DNA from: Clostridiales bacterium
GTDB taxonomy: Bacteria > Bacillota > Sulfobacillia > RBS10-35
Reading direction: 5' to 3'
Assembly (NCBI GenBank): GCA_018729555.1
Contig: JAHHQG010000034.1
Location: 1-33,798 of the forward strand
DNA: 33,798 nucleotides
Shown: in pieces, positions 15,521 to 23,141 of the stretch
Layout: each line of letters begins with the position of its first letter
How positions within the stretch are numbered: the stretch's first letter is position 1
Program-made: the position numbers and the translations under genes
The notes under the pieces: generated by a model
Databases searched by the model: none
What the model was told of the DNA's origin: nothing
What the model saw: only the letters and a program-made list of their open reading frames with translations

Positions 15521-16468
15521 CTAGATGAGCTTTCGCCAGCGCAGGATGCCTGCCATTACGGCGGCGATGACCAGGGAGAGGGTCGCCAGGGCCGAAAAGG
15601 CCCACGGCTCCTCCTGGTAGGGCAAAGGGACGTTCATCCCGTAGATGGTGGCCACAGTGGTGGGGACGGCCACCAGGAGGGAGAAGAAGGTCAGGTACTT
15701 CAGGATGTGGTTTAGATTGTTTTGCACCACGTTGGCATAGGCATCCAGGATGTTGGCCGTGTTGGTGGCATAGAGATCGGCCGCCTCATAGGCCTGCTGC
15801 AGCTCGATGGCCGTCTCGCTGAGGTGGGCGTTGTCGTCGGTATAGAGCTTGATGTACCGCCCCGTCTGGATGCGGCGCAAGAGGGTGACCATCTGCCGAA
15901 GGGACGTGGCGTACTGGACGGCCGTCTTCTCGATGTGCAAGAGGGCATAGATTTCCCGGTTGCGCTGCGCTTTCTGGAGCTGGCGCTCCAGGCGGCGGAG
16001 CAGAAGATCCACCTGATCCAGGATGTCTTCGTAATTTTCCGCCACCTGGCGCAAGAGGAGGAGGGTAAAGCGGGTTTTCATAAAGGTGCCGTATTCGGTG
16101 GCCAAGGTGCTGTGAAAGGGCTCCCAGAGATCCTCCAGATCCTCATGGGACACGGTGATGATCTGGTCCTTGGCGTGGACGATGCCCAAGGGTACCGTCA
16201 CAAACCGGCTGTCTTCGTAATAGTCCACCTCTTCGCGCTCGAAAGGGACATGGACCACCATCATCACCACGCCCTGCCGCCGCTCGATGCGGGGGCTGGC
16301 CTTGGGGTCCATGACCATTTCCAGCACGTCTTCGGGGACGCCGGTGGCTGCCGCCACCCGCTCCAGCTCTTCCTCGGTGGGCCGGACCAGCTGGATCCAT
16401 TCGTTGAGCTTAATATCTTGACGCTCTTCGAGGGTGCCCGTCCCCTCGCCGTACCAGATTTTCAGCAT
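15521..16468 (-). CDS. corA: CorA-family Mg2+ transporter, canonical GMN
   Basis: A 315-residue CorA protein with canonical YGMNVPLP (residues 276-283) between two C-terminal transmembrane helices and a long stalk helix rich in Leu/Gln/Arg. The start at 16468 (MLKIWYGEG) is chosen because a GAGAGGAGG site precedes it; a start thirty bases upstream would overlap that site. It is the first gene after the M-box leader and should import Mg2+ when Mg2+ is low. Confidence 0.9.
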   Translation of the reverse strand: MLKIWYGEGTGTLEERQDIKLNEWIQLVRPTEEELERVAAATGVPEDVLEMVMDPKASPRIERRQGVVMMVVHVPFEREEVDYYEDSRFVTVPLGIVHAKDQIITVSHEDLEDLWEPFHSTLATEYGTFMKTRFTLLLLRQVAENYEDILDQVDLLLRRLERQLQKAQRNREIYALLHIEKTAVQYATSLRQMVTLLRRIQTGRYIKLYTDDNAHLSETAIELQQAYEAADLYATNTANILDAYANVVQNNLNHILKYLTFFSLLVAVPTTVATIYGMNVPLPYQEEPWAFSALATLSLVIAAVMAGILRWRKLI

Positions 16469-16558
16469 GAAGAGATCCTCCTCTCTTGTGGAGAGCATGG
16501 TGAGGAAAGGAGAAGGCTAAACCAGGTCTTCGGCTTAAGGCGGACACCCCCCTTCGAC

Positions 16559-16581
16559 AAAAAATCCTTCCCACGGGAAGG
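16559..16581 (-). terminator. Intrinsic terminator of the M-box attenuator
   Basis: In transcript orientation a CCTTCC/GGAAGG hairpin (16566-16581 on the plus strand) with a four-base loop is followed by six T residues (16559-16564). It sits between the riboswitch and corA, as expected for Mg2+-induced termination. Confidence 0.7.
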
Positions 16582-16603
16582 GAAGGCTGCGACCAGCGAT
16601 CCC

Positions 16604-16758
16604 CCCTCGTTGGGTTTTGGCACTGGTGCCGTTCCGCCGGCGGCGGACACTGCCTTAGGTGGGACCTTAATCCGATCCGACCTGTTCAACCCGTTGGCGT
16701 CTTTGGACGTTTCCGGGCAGCAGCTTGCCGGTCACCAGGAGCCTCACTTAACGGAGGC
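16604..16758 (-). promoter_or_regulatory. M-box (ykoK) Mg2+ riboswitch
   Basis: On the minus strand the aptamer starts CTCCGTTAAGTGAGGCTCC and continues with CTGCTGCCCGG, ACGTCCAAAGACGCCAA and ACCTAAGGCAGTG, the conserved M-box elements. P1 can form between CCTCCGTT at the 5' end and AACGAGG (16605-16611). M-box RNAs sense Mg2+ and switch off Mg2+ transporters when it is plentiful. Here it precedes two CorA genes. Confidence 0.92.
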
Positions 16759-16783
16759 GGGTATGAAGTTCCGCACGGTCCCT

Positions 16784-16813
16784 ATCCTATGGGCATCCCA
16801 AAGAGAGTGTCAA
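16784..16813 (-). promoter_or_regulatory. Promoter of the corA leader
   Basis: On the minus strand, TTGACA (16813-16808) and TAGGAT (16789-16784) with an 18-base spacer, about 25 bases before the riboswitch. Confidence 0.65.
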
Positions 16814-16828
16814 GAAAAAATTCAAAAC

Positions 16829-16946
16829 TTATCCCCAGGCTGTGGATAAGGTTTGTCCATAGGGTGGGGATGAAACGCCTTGATCTATCGGCCATCGCGC
16901 GCCCCTCGAGGGGGAGTCTCCACCGGTTATCCACACCTTATGCCCA
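16829..16946. other. DnaA-box cluster (candidate origin or DnaA-binding region)
   Basis: Two perfect DnaA boxes are present: TTATCCACA at 16927-16935 (+) and its complement at 16841-16849 (-). Near-consensus boxes are TTATCCCCA at 16829-16837, TTGTCCATA at 16853-16861, TCATCCCCA (minus strand) at 16865-16873 and TTATGCCCA at 16938-16946. An A-rich stretch (AAGAAAAAATTCAAAACTT, 16812-16830) flanks the first. The block fills part of the 612-base gap between corA and nirK and contains no gene I can support. Confidence 0.55.
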
Positions 16947-17025
16947 GCTACCCCATTCGGCGGTCTCGCTAGGCCAAACGACCCTTTCGGAAACGAACCA
17001 TCGGGCTCCAGGTCCTGCACCGCTT

Positions 17026-17042
17026 GACCGATGGGGTCGGTC
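17026..17042 (+). repeat. Perfect palindrome upstream of nirK
   Basis: GACCGATGGGGTCGGTC: six-base inverted arms around a five-base centre, overlapping a TTGACC hexamer at 17024 about 50 bases before the nirK start. It is operator-like, but it does not match the TGTGA site assigned to the Crp/Fnr protein. Confidence 0.35.
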
Positions 17043-17080
17043 CCGTGGGGGGGTAGGGTGGGGTCGAAGGAGTGAGAGGG

Positions 17081-18022
17081 GTGAAGGTCAAGAACGTCGT
17101 CCTTCTTTTGCTGGCTCTTGGGCTTTTGACGGGCTGCGGCCAAGCGGCTACCGCCGGCCATGACTCCTCAGGCGCCCCGGTGGCGGAAGCGCAGCCTACT
17201 TACCCTGCGGCGGAGGTGATGGATGCGGCGGCGCCGGGCCCGTCCGATGAGGATGTGGTGCGGGTGTACCTTCCCGTCGAGCCCCGCACCCTGCAGGTTT
17301 CGCCTGACCTGGCGGTGACCGTCTGGCCTTATGCCGGCCAGGTGCCGGGGCCGGTGATCCGGGTCAAGGAAGGGGCGACGGTGGAAGTGACGGTGGAAAA
17401 CAAAGATACCATCACCCACTCCATCGACTTCCACGCCGCCCGGGTTGCTCCCAATGTGGCCTTTGGCCCGGTGGCTCCAGGGGAGAAGAAGACCATCCGG
17501 TTTGAGGCGAAAGATCCCGGAGTTTACATGTACCACTGCGGCACCGCACCTATGACCATGCACATCGCCATGGGGATGTACGGGATGATCATCGTGGATC
17601 CCGCCGAGGGGCGCAGCCCGGCGACGGAGTTCGCCCTGGTGCAAAGTGAGTTCTACCCCGATATGGACATGGCGGCCATGATGAAAGGCGATGCGGCTGC
17701 GGTGGTGTTCAACGGCGTGGCCAACCAGTACGTGGACCGGCCTCTCAAAGTGAAGGTGGGGGAGCCGGTGCGCCTTTACGTGGTCAATGCGGGGCCCAAC
17801 CACTTCTCCGCCTTCCACGTGGTCGGCACCATCTTTGACCGGGTGGAACCCGACGGCCAGCCCCGGAACGTCCAGTACGGCGTGAGCACCTACACCTTGG
17901 CGCCGGGAGGAGCAGCCGTCTTCGAGACCCACTTTGACGAGCCGGGCCGCTACCCCTTCCTCACCCATTCCATGGCCGACGGCGAGAACGGTGCCTTGGG
18001 TATCATTGAGGTGACGCCGTAG
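17081..18022 (+). CDS. nirK: Copper-containing nitrite reductase, lipoprotein
   Basis: A 313-residue two-domain cupredoxin that reduces nitrite to nitric oxide outside the membrane. A lipobox LLTGC places Cys19 as the lipid anchor. By alignment to known NirK: type 1 copper His113, Cys153, His161, Met166; type 2 copper His118, His152, His296; catalytic Asp116 (HSIDFH) and His246 (FSAFH). All are present. The Cys-to-His loop of the type 1 site is one residue shorter than in Alcaligenes NirK. GTG 17081 is chosen as start because AAGGAG lies eight bases upstream; GTG 17072 overlaps that site. A Crp/Fnr regulator gene follows ten bases after the stop. Confidence 0.9.
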   Translation: MKVKNVVLLLLALGLLTGCGQAATAGHDSSGAPVAEAQPTYPAAEVMDAAAPGPSDEDVVRVYLPVEPRTLQVSPDLAVTVWPYAGQVPGPVIRVKEGATVEVTVENKDTITHSIDFHAARVAPNVAFGPVAPGEKKTIRFEAKDPGVYMYHCGTAPMTMHIAMGMYGMIIVDPAEGRSPATEFALVQSEFYPDMDMAAMMKGDAAAVVFNGVANQYVDRPLKVKVGEPVRLYVVNAGPNHFSAFHVVGTIFDRVEPDGQPRNVQYGVSTYTLAPGGAAVFETHFDEPGRYPFLTHSMADGENGALGIIEVTP

Positions 18023-18032
18023 GAGGGAGCCG

Positions 18033-18713
18033 ATGCCTCCCGGTCCCGACGATCTCCTGGTCATCCCCCTCTTTGCCCATCTGGATGAGGCGGCCAGAAG
18101 CCATCTGGCCGCCGCTGCCCGCTACCGCACTTTTCCACGGGGAGCCCTCATCTTTCACGAAGGGGACACGCCTCACTTCATCTACGTGGTGATGGCCGGG
18201 AAAGTGCGCCTGTTTCAAACCCTTTCCGACGGGCGGGAATACACCCTGGAGCACTTGGGGCCCCACGAAGTCCTGGGGTCGGCCAGCCTCTTCGACGGAG
18301 GGCCCTACCCGGCGTCGGCGGAAACCCTGATGCCAAGCCTCCTTCTCGAGATTCCCTCCTCCGCCATGGCTTCCCTTCTGGAGGAGAGGCCCCAGGTGGC
18401 CGTGGCCTTCTTGCGCCTCCTGGCGCAGCGGATGCGCCGGGCCCATGCCCGCACCACGGACATGGCCCTGCGGAACGTCCATGAACGGCTGGTGTCCATC
18501 CTCCTGCAGCTCTGGGATGACCAGGGGAGGGAAGGCCCCCTGCAGGTGACGGCCACCCAGCTGGGCCAACTGGTGGGCGCGGCCCGGGAGACCATCACCC
18601 GCGCCCTCCACGACCTGGATCGCCAGGGAGCCCTGCGGGTCGGCCGGGGATGGATCCGCATCGCCGACGAAGGAAAGCTCCGCCTCTGGATCCGCGGTGA
18701 AGGCCATGTGTGA
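18033..18713 (+). CDS. Crp/Fnr-family transcription regulator
   Basis: A 226-residue protein with an N-terminal cyclic-nucleotide-binding fold (residues 10-115), a dimerisation helix and a C-terminal helix-turn-helix. The recognition helix contains RETITR (Arg185, Glu186, Arg190), the same contact residues as CRP (R180, E181, R185), which predicts a TGTGA half-site. The phosphate-binding cassette lacks the CRP Arg-Ser pair (reads PYPASAET), and there is no FNR-type cysteine cluster, so the effector is not obvious; haem/NO or redox sensing as in DNR/NnrR types is possible. The ribosome binding site AGGAGG overlaps the nirK stop. Confidence 0.9.
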   Translation: MPPGPDDLLVIPLFAHLDEAARSHLAAAARYRTFPRGALIFHEGDTPHFIYVVMAGKVRLFQTLSDGREYTLEHLGPHEVLGSASLFDGGPYPASAETLMPSLLLEIPSSAMASLLEERPQVAVAFLRLLAQRMRRAHARTTDMALRNVHERLVSILLQLWDDQGREGPLQVTATQLGQLVGAARETITRALHDLDRQGALRVGRGWIRIADEGKLRLWIRGEGHV

Positions 18714-18724
18714 TCTATATCACA
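18709..18724 (+). promoter_or_regulatory. Crp/Fnr-type binding site and promoter of the membrane-protein operon
   Basis: TGTGATCTATATCACA has six-base palindromic arms (TGTGAT/ATCACA) and matches the CRP consensus fully. It overlaps the stop codon of the regulator gene. A TATTTT -10 at 18746-18751 would start transcription near 18758, placing the site centre at about -41.5, the class II activator position. The downstream gene starts at 18770. Confidence 0.7.
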
Positions 18725-18769
18725 GTCATCCAGTCGGAATTGAGGTATTTTCCCGCCGGGAGGAACGCC

Positions 18770-20077
18770 ATGAGGGTGCAGGGTCTCGCCCGCTGGACGA
18801 TGGCCTATGTTGCCGCCGCTTACGTGAGCTTTCTCCTCGGGCAGGCGGTGCTTTTGACGGGGAAAACCTTTCCGATGGCAGGCCTTTCATCCCCCTGGAC
18901 CCTGGCGGCTGTCCATCTCTTCACCATCGGATGGCTCACCCTTTTGATGCTGGGGGCCTTGGGGCAGTTTTTGCCCGTCATCACGGCTTCTGCCCCTCGG
19001 GGCCACGGGTTTTACCTGGCCGGCCTCTTCTTGATGGCGGGCGGGCTTTTGGCGATGGAAATCGGCTTTTTGACCCTGGAGCGGGGGACCCTTTGGCTCC
19101 CCTTGGGCGGCTCGGCCGTCCTCCTGGGCGTCCTCCTGGACCTGGCGGCCCTCCTGCCCCTTCTCTTCCATGCTCGGCCCCTTCCCTTCGCCGCCCGTTT
19201 TGTGGCGGCAGCCCTGGGAGGCCTTCTCGTCACCCTGGCGATGGGCATCAGCCTGGCCCTGGGCCTTACCCGCCCCGAGATCTACGCCCATGCCACCTTG
19301 GGGCAGCTTTTCACCGCCGGGCTCGTCGCCCACCTGGCGGCGGGCGTCGGGGCCTGGTTCACCCTTACGGCCATGGGGGTTTCCTACAAGCTCCTGGCCA
19401 TGTTTTCCCTGGCGCCGGAAGACCGGGGCGCCCTCGGAAAGGCGGTTTTGGGCCTTACCGCCGGGGGCTTTGGCCTGGCGCTTCTGGGCTCACTCCTCCC
19501 CCTTCTCACGGGATGGCGGGTCCCCTGGTTGACATGGGGAGGATGGGCTGCTGCCGGCCTGGGAGGTCTCTTTTACCTCGTGGACATGGTCCTTCTCTTT
19601 CGCCAGAGGAAGCGCCGGAACTTGGAGCTCAACAGCGTCTTTGCCGGGTGGGCCCTCATGGCCTTCGGCGTGAGCGGGGTAGCCCTTCTAGCCGCGAGCC
19701 TGGACCCTGGCCTTGTGCCGGCGGCCCTCTACCTCTACCTCCTGGGCTGGCTTTCGGGCTTGGGTCTGAGCCAGCTTTACAAGATCGTGCCGTTCCTGAC
19801 GTGGGTGGAGCGGTACGGCCGCCAACTGGGGAGGGGGCCGGTGCCGAGGGTGCAGGACCTGGTGGATGAAGGGCGGGCTCGCCCCTGGTTTGTCCTTTAC
19901 TTTGTGGCCGTTTTCCTGGCGGCCATCTTTCTTACGGCAGGAGCCGGCGCGGGGTTCCTGTTAGGCCAGGCGGTGGCGCTTCTGGCTTCGGCCATGATCG
20001 GGCGGGAAATCTGGCGCAGCCGCTATGGTGCGCCGGCGGTGGAGCACGGGGAAAGGCGGGTGATGGTCCATGGATGA
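18770..20077 (+). CDS. NnrS/COX1-like multi-pass membrane protein
   Basis: A 435-residue protein with about twelve transmembrane segments. Motif-like stretches are HLFTIGWLTLLMLGALGQFLPV (about residue 45), AHLAAGVGAWFTLTAMGVSYKLLAMF (about 200) and LSQLYKIVPFLTWVERYG (about 350). The overall look recalls NnrS or haem-copper-oxidase subunit I relatives that occur beside nitrite or NO reductases. I cannot confirm a full set of haem or copper ligands, so enzymatic activity is not claimed. It is separated from the regulator by the TGTGA site, and its tail overlaps the next gene by eight bases. By inference it has a role in nitrite/NO handling. Confidence 0.65.
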   Translation: MRVQGLARWTMAYVAAAYVSFLLGQAVLLTGKTFPMAGLSSPWTLAAVHLFTIGWLTLLMLGALGQFLPVITASAPRGHGFYLAGLFLMAGGLLAMEIGFLTLERGTLWLPLGGSAVLLGVLLDLAALLPLLFHARPLPFAARFVAAALGGLLVTLAMGISLALGLTRPEIYAHATLGQLFTAGLVAHLAAGVGAWFTLTAMGVSYKLLAMFSLAPEDRGALGKAVLGLTAGGFGLALLGSLLPLLTGWRVPWLTWGGWAAAGLGGLFYLVDMVLLFRQRKRRNLELNSVFAGWALMAFGVSGVALLAASLDPGLVPAALYLYLLGWLSGLGLSQLYKIVPFLTWVERYGRQLGRGPVPRVQDLVDEGRARPWFVLYFVAVFLAAIFLTAGAGAGFLLGQAVALLASAMIGREIWRSRYGAPAVEHGERRVMVHG

Positions 20078-20591
20078 CGATGTGGTGACTCTGGATGTGC
20101 GGGAAGACCTCCGGCGGGGTGAAGAACCCCTGCCGAAGATCTTGGCGACGGTGGAAAAGCTCCGGCCGGGTCAGTCCCTGCGGCTTCTCGCCACCTTCGA
20201 ACCCATCCCCCTCTTTGCCGTCATGGCGCGCAAGGGGTTCACCCATCAGGCGCGGCGGTTGGGACCGGAGTCGTGGGAGGTCATCTTCAGACCGGGGGAA
20301 GGGGTTGCCGAGGTCGAGAGGGCCGACGCCAAAAAGGCCCAGGAAGCGGATGAGGAGCCGTGGCCTTCGCCTGCGAAGAGCATCGACAACCGGGGACTCC
20401 TTCCCCCGGAACCCATGATCCGGGTGCTGGAATCCCTGGAGACCCTGGAGCCGGGGGAGGTCTTGGAGGTCTTCAACGATCGCGAACCCATGTTTCTTTA
20501 TCCGGAGCTGGAAGCCCGGGGCCACCGGGTGAGGGTGGAAAAGCTTTCCGAAGGCGGCGTCCGCCTGGAGATCCGCAAAGGGGAGGGCTGA
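20070..20591 (+). CDS. Tandem DUF2249 protein
   Basis: A 173-residue protein with two DUF2249-like domains: VTLDVREDLRRGEEPLPKIL to about residue 75 and IDNRGLLPPEPMIRVLESL to the end. DUF2249 domains are small alpha/beta modules that resemble TusA/SirA in shape and often occur near nitrite and NO genes. Here the second domain keeps LEPGEVLEVFNDREPMFL. The two domains are joined by an acidic linker. Start ATG overlaps the membrane gene's stop; the next gene starts three bases after its stop. Function is unknown. Confidence 0.75.
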   Translation: MDDDVVTLDVREDLRRGEEPLPKILATVEKLRPGQSLRLLATFEPIPLFAVMARKGFTHQARRLGPESWEVIFRPGEGVAEVERADAKKAQEADEEPWPSPAKSIDNRGLLPPEPMIRVLESLETLEPGEVLEVFNDREPMFLYPELEARGHRVRVEKLSEGGVRLEIRKGEG

Positions 20592-20594
20592 GGC

Positions 20595-20900
20595 ATGGGC
20601 GAGAAGGAAAAGGAGATCCGCGAGGCCCTCCGGGACGTCATCGATCCCGAGCTGGGGTACAACGTGGTGGATCTGGGTCTGATCTACGGGATCACCGTCG
20701 AGGGCGACCGGGCCGAGATCCTCATGACCATGACCACCCCTGGCTGCCCGGCTGCCCACTACTTGGAAGGCGGCGTGCGGGAACGGGCCCTGCAGGTGCC
20801 CGGCATCCGGGAGGTGGAGGTCCAGGTGGTGTGGATGCCGCCCTGGACGCCCGAGATGATGAGCGACGAGGCCAAGCGCTACTTTGGATGGGCGATATGA
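20595..20900 (+). CDS. MIP18/DUF59 family iron-sulfur assembly factor (PaaD/SufT-like)
   Basis: A 101-residue protein with the DUF59 motif set: ALRDVIDPELGYNVVDLGLIYGI, then MTMTTPGCPAAHYLE with the conserved cysteine, and VVWMPPWTPEMMSDEAKRYFG. Members help mature iron-sulfur proteins. The stop overlaps the Mrp start as ATGA, a linkage seen widely between DUF59 and Mrp. Confidence 0.88.
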   Translation: MGEKEKEIREALRDVIDPELGYNVVDLGLIYGITVEGDRAEILMTMTTPGCPAAHYLEGGVRERALQVPGIREVEVQVVWMPPWTPEMMSDEAKRYFGWAI

Positions 20901-22003
20901 CCATGGAGCGGCTGCAAAAGACCGATGTCCTTCAGGTTCTGGCCGGTTTGCGCCTTGCCTCGGGAAAGAGCCTTCTCGCCTCGGGCCGGGTGCAGGATGT
21001 GCTCCTCGAGCACCACGGCGAGCAGGTCCACGTGGCGGTGGTGGTGGGGGAGGGCCTTGAGGCCTCGGAAGAAGACCAGGTGAAGGAAGCCGTCGGGCGT
21101 CTCCCCGGGGTGGCCACCGTCAAGGTGGTGGTCCGCCCCATAGCGACAACCGGCCGGCCCATGGCCAAGCCCCGGCTCCTCTCCGGAGAGGGGGGAGGAG
21201 GCGTTCTCCAGCGAGGGTTTCGCCCCCAGCCGCCTCCGCCACGGGTGCCTCCCGGGACAGCCATGCTGGCGGTGGCCAGCGGCAAGGGCGGCGTGGGAAA
21301 GTCCACGGTGGCCGTCAACCTGGCGGTGGCCCTTTCCCGTTTGGGCGTCCGCACCGCCATCCTGGACGCCGACGTCTATGGCTTCGGCGTGCCCATGCTC
21401 ATCGGCCTGGAGGAAGGTCCCCGCCTCAAGGACGGAAAAATCGTTCCTCCCCGGGCCCACGGGGTGGAGGTCATGTCCATGGACTTCTTCGTCCGGGACA
21501 ACCAGGCGGTGATCTGGCGGGGACCCATGCTGGGGAAGACCCTCCGCCAGTTTGTGGAGGATGTCCTCTGGGATGACCCGGAGGTCATGATTCTGGACCT
21601 TCCCCCCGGCACGGGCGATGTGGCCCTGGACGTGGTCCAGTTCTTCCCGCAGGCGGCCCAGCTCCTGGTGACCACCCCCGATCCCTACGCCGCCCGGGTG
21701 GCGGAACGGGCAGGGCGCATGGCCTTGGAGCAGGGGGTGGCGGTCAAGGGCGTGGTGGAAAACATGGCTTACCTTCGCTGCGGGGAGACGGGGGAGATCA
21801 TCTACCCCTTCGGACGCGGCGGTGGAGATGCCGCAGCCCATGCCCTGGGTGTGGAGGTCCTGGCGCGGATTCCCTGGGAGGTCAAGGACGGACGGCTCAT
21901 GGGAAATGTGGTGGACCCGAAGAGCGAGGCGGGCCGCCTTTACCGGCGGCTGGCGGAAGGTCTCTTTTTGCGGGAGACGAGAGGGAGGAGGAAACCGTTA
22001 TGA
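20897..22003 (+). CDS. Mrp/ApbC-type iron-sulfur carrier ATPase
   Basis: A 368-residue protein. The N-terminal region (about 1-80) resembles the DUF59-like domain that precedes Mrp (GLRLASGKSLLASGRVQDV). The P-loop core is VASGKGGVGKSTVAVNLA with the deviant Walker A, followed by AILDADVYGFGVPMLIG, MILDLPPGTGDVALDV and NMAYLRCGETGEIIYPFGRGG. Mrp/ApbC proteins transfer Fe-S clusters. The usual CxxC before the FGxGGG motif is not present: only one cysteine is seen. The linker (about 85-115) is rich in Gly and Pro. The start at 20897 overlaps the DUF59 stop; the stop overlaps the hemerythrin start. Confidence 0.88.
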   Translation: MTMERLQKTDVLQVLAGLRLASGKSLLASGRVQDVLLEHHGEQVHVAVVVGEGLEASEEDQVKEAVGRLPGVATVKVVVRPIATTGRPMAKPRLLSGEGGGGVLQRGFRPQPPPPRVPPGTAMLAVASGKGGVGKSTVAVNLAVALSRLGVRTAILDADVYGFGVPMLIGLEEGPRLKDGKIVPPRAHGVEVMSMDFFVRDNQAVIWRGPMLGKTLRQFVEDVLWDDPEVMILDLPPGTGDVALDVVQFFPQAAQLLVTTPDPYAARVAERAGRMALEQGVAVKGVVENMAYLRCGETGEIIYPFGRGGGDAAAHALGVEVLARIPWEVKDGRLMGNVVDPKSEAGRLYRRLAEGLFLRETRGRRKPL

Positions 22004-22695
22004 GCAGGAATAGAGAAGCGGCCCTCAAGATGGAGGCCCACCACCGGGAGATGGTGGCCGCCTTGAGGGAACGGGTAGGTCGGATGGAGAGGGAGCTCCG
22101 GCAAGGGGGAGATGTCCAGGAGGCAGCCAGGCCGGTGGCGCTTTACGTGGAGAGGACCGTCTTTCCCCACGCCCGGGCCGAGGAAGAAACCCTCTATAAA
22201 GCCGCAAGGGAGCGCCGGGAGCTGGCGCTGCTGGTGGAAAGCATGGTGAAGGAACATCAGGTCCTCGGCACCTTCTACGACGCGCTGGTGAAGGCCGAAG
22301 ATCCCTGGGAGGCTTACAGCCTGGCCCGCCTCCTGGAGGCCTTTTTCGCCTTCCATGCCGAGAAGGAAAACCAGGATCTTCTTCCTCACCTGGTGGCCGA
22401 CGAGACCCTTTCCCTGGAGGACATCCTTCGCCGGATGGGGGAGCTTTTCAGGGAGGAGGGGGAAGAGGAAGGCCTAGAGCTGGATGTGCGGAAGCTTCCC
22501 CACGCCCGGCGCCACGCCACCATCTTCGCCCTCCTGGAAAAGCTGGGGCCGGGGGAAAGCCTGGTCATCGTCAACGACCACGACCCTCAGCCGCTTTACT
22601 ACCAGCTGCAGGCTCTCTATCCCCAGGCCTATTCGTGGACCTACCGGGAGAAAGGGCCGGAGGTGTGGAAGGTGGCCATCCGGCGGGAGCCATGA
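22000..22695 (+). CDS. Hemerythrin HHE domain fused to DUF2249
   Basis: A 231-residue protein. Residues 10-150 form a four-helix hemerythrin-like domain with histidine and acid ligand patterns EAHHREM, VFPHARAEEETLY, KEHQVL and FHAEKENQDLLPHL, which would hold a diiron centre. Residues 160-231 are DUF2249 (LDVRKLPHARRHATIF, LVIVNDHDPQPLYYQL). Hemerythrins bind O2 or NO or sense iron or redox state. The fusion links the diiron sensor directly to the DUF2249 module repeated next door. The start overlaps the mrp stop (ATGA). Confidence 0.85.
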   Translation: MSRNREAALKMEAHHREMVAALRERVGRMERELRQGGDVQEAARPVALYVERTVFPHARAEEETLYKAARERRELALLVESMVKEHQVLGTFYDALVKAEDPWEAYSLARLLEAFFAFHAEKENQDLLPHLVADETLSLEDILRRMGELFREEGEEEGLELDVRKLPHARRHATIFALLEKLGPGESLVIVNDHDPQPLYYQLQALYPQAYSWTYREKGPEVWKVAIRREP

Positions 22696-23141
22696 CGGTG
22701 AACCATGAAGAGACGCTGGCTCACCTGGTGAAGGTCCTGGACCAGGCCCTCCGGGCCTTGGGAAGGGCCGGCGAGAGGGAAGAAGCGTCGCGGCTGGCAG
22801 CGGAGGCCTGGTTTCTCTTGCGGGAGGATTCCCTTTTGGAAAGGCGGCTAGACGGTACCCTCCATGCCCTTTGGGCTCACCCTCGGAAAGGGAGGAAAGC
22901 CATGGACGAATCCCTTCTGGATGTGCGGGAGCTGGCGCCGGCCCGGCGTCACCAGCTGATCTTCGAGACCTTTTTGAATCTCGGCCCCGGTGAAGCCTTC
23001 ATCTTGGTGAACGATCACGATCCGAAGCCCCTCTTCTACCAGTTTGCTGCGGAATACCCCAACGCCTTCACATGGCAGTACCTCGAAGAAGGCCCGCAGG
23101 TGTGGCGGGTGAGGATCGGACGCAGGGAGGACGGCGTGTGA
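22692..23141 (+). CDS. DUF2249 protein with helical N-terminus
   Basis: A 149-residue protein. A helical region of about 65 residues precedes a DUF2249 domain (LDVRELAPARRHQLIF, ILVNDHDPKPLFYQFAAEYP) closely similar to the one fused to hemerythrin upstream. The histidines in RRHQ and NDHDPKP are shared by both copies, which suggests a metal or ligand site. The start ATG overlaps the previous stop by four bases; a longer frame would extend back into the preceding gene. The helical part does not show hemerythrin ligands. Confidence 0.8.
   Translation: MTVNHEETLAHLVKVLDQALRALGRAGEREEASRLAAEAWFLLREDSLLERRLDGTLHALWAHPRKGRKAMDESLLDVRELAPARRHQLIFETFLNLGPGEAFILVNDHDPKPLFYQFAAEYPNAFTWQYLEEGPQVWRVRIGRREDGV

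Noticed and set aside
14404-15528. A plus-strand frame of 374 codons opposite corA
   Set aside because: No homology-like features; a shadow of the corA coding strand.
16877-16891. TTGATCTATCGG as an FNR site before nirK
   Set aside because: Only the left half matches; the right half is not ATCAA, and it is far from nirK inside the DnaA-box region.
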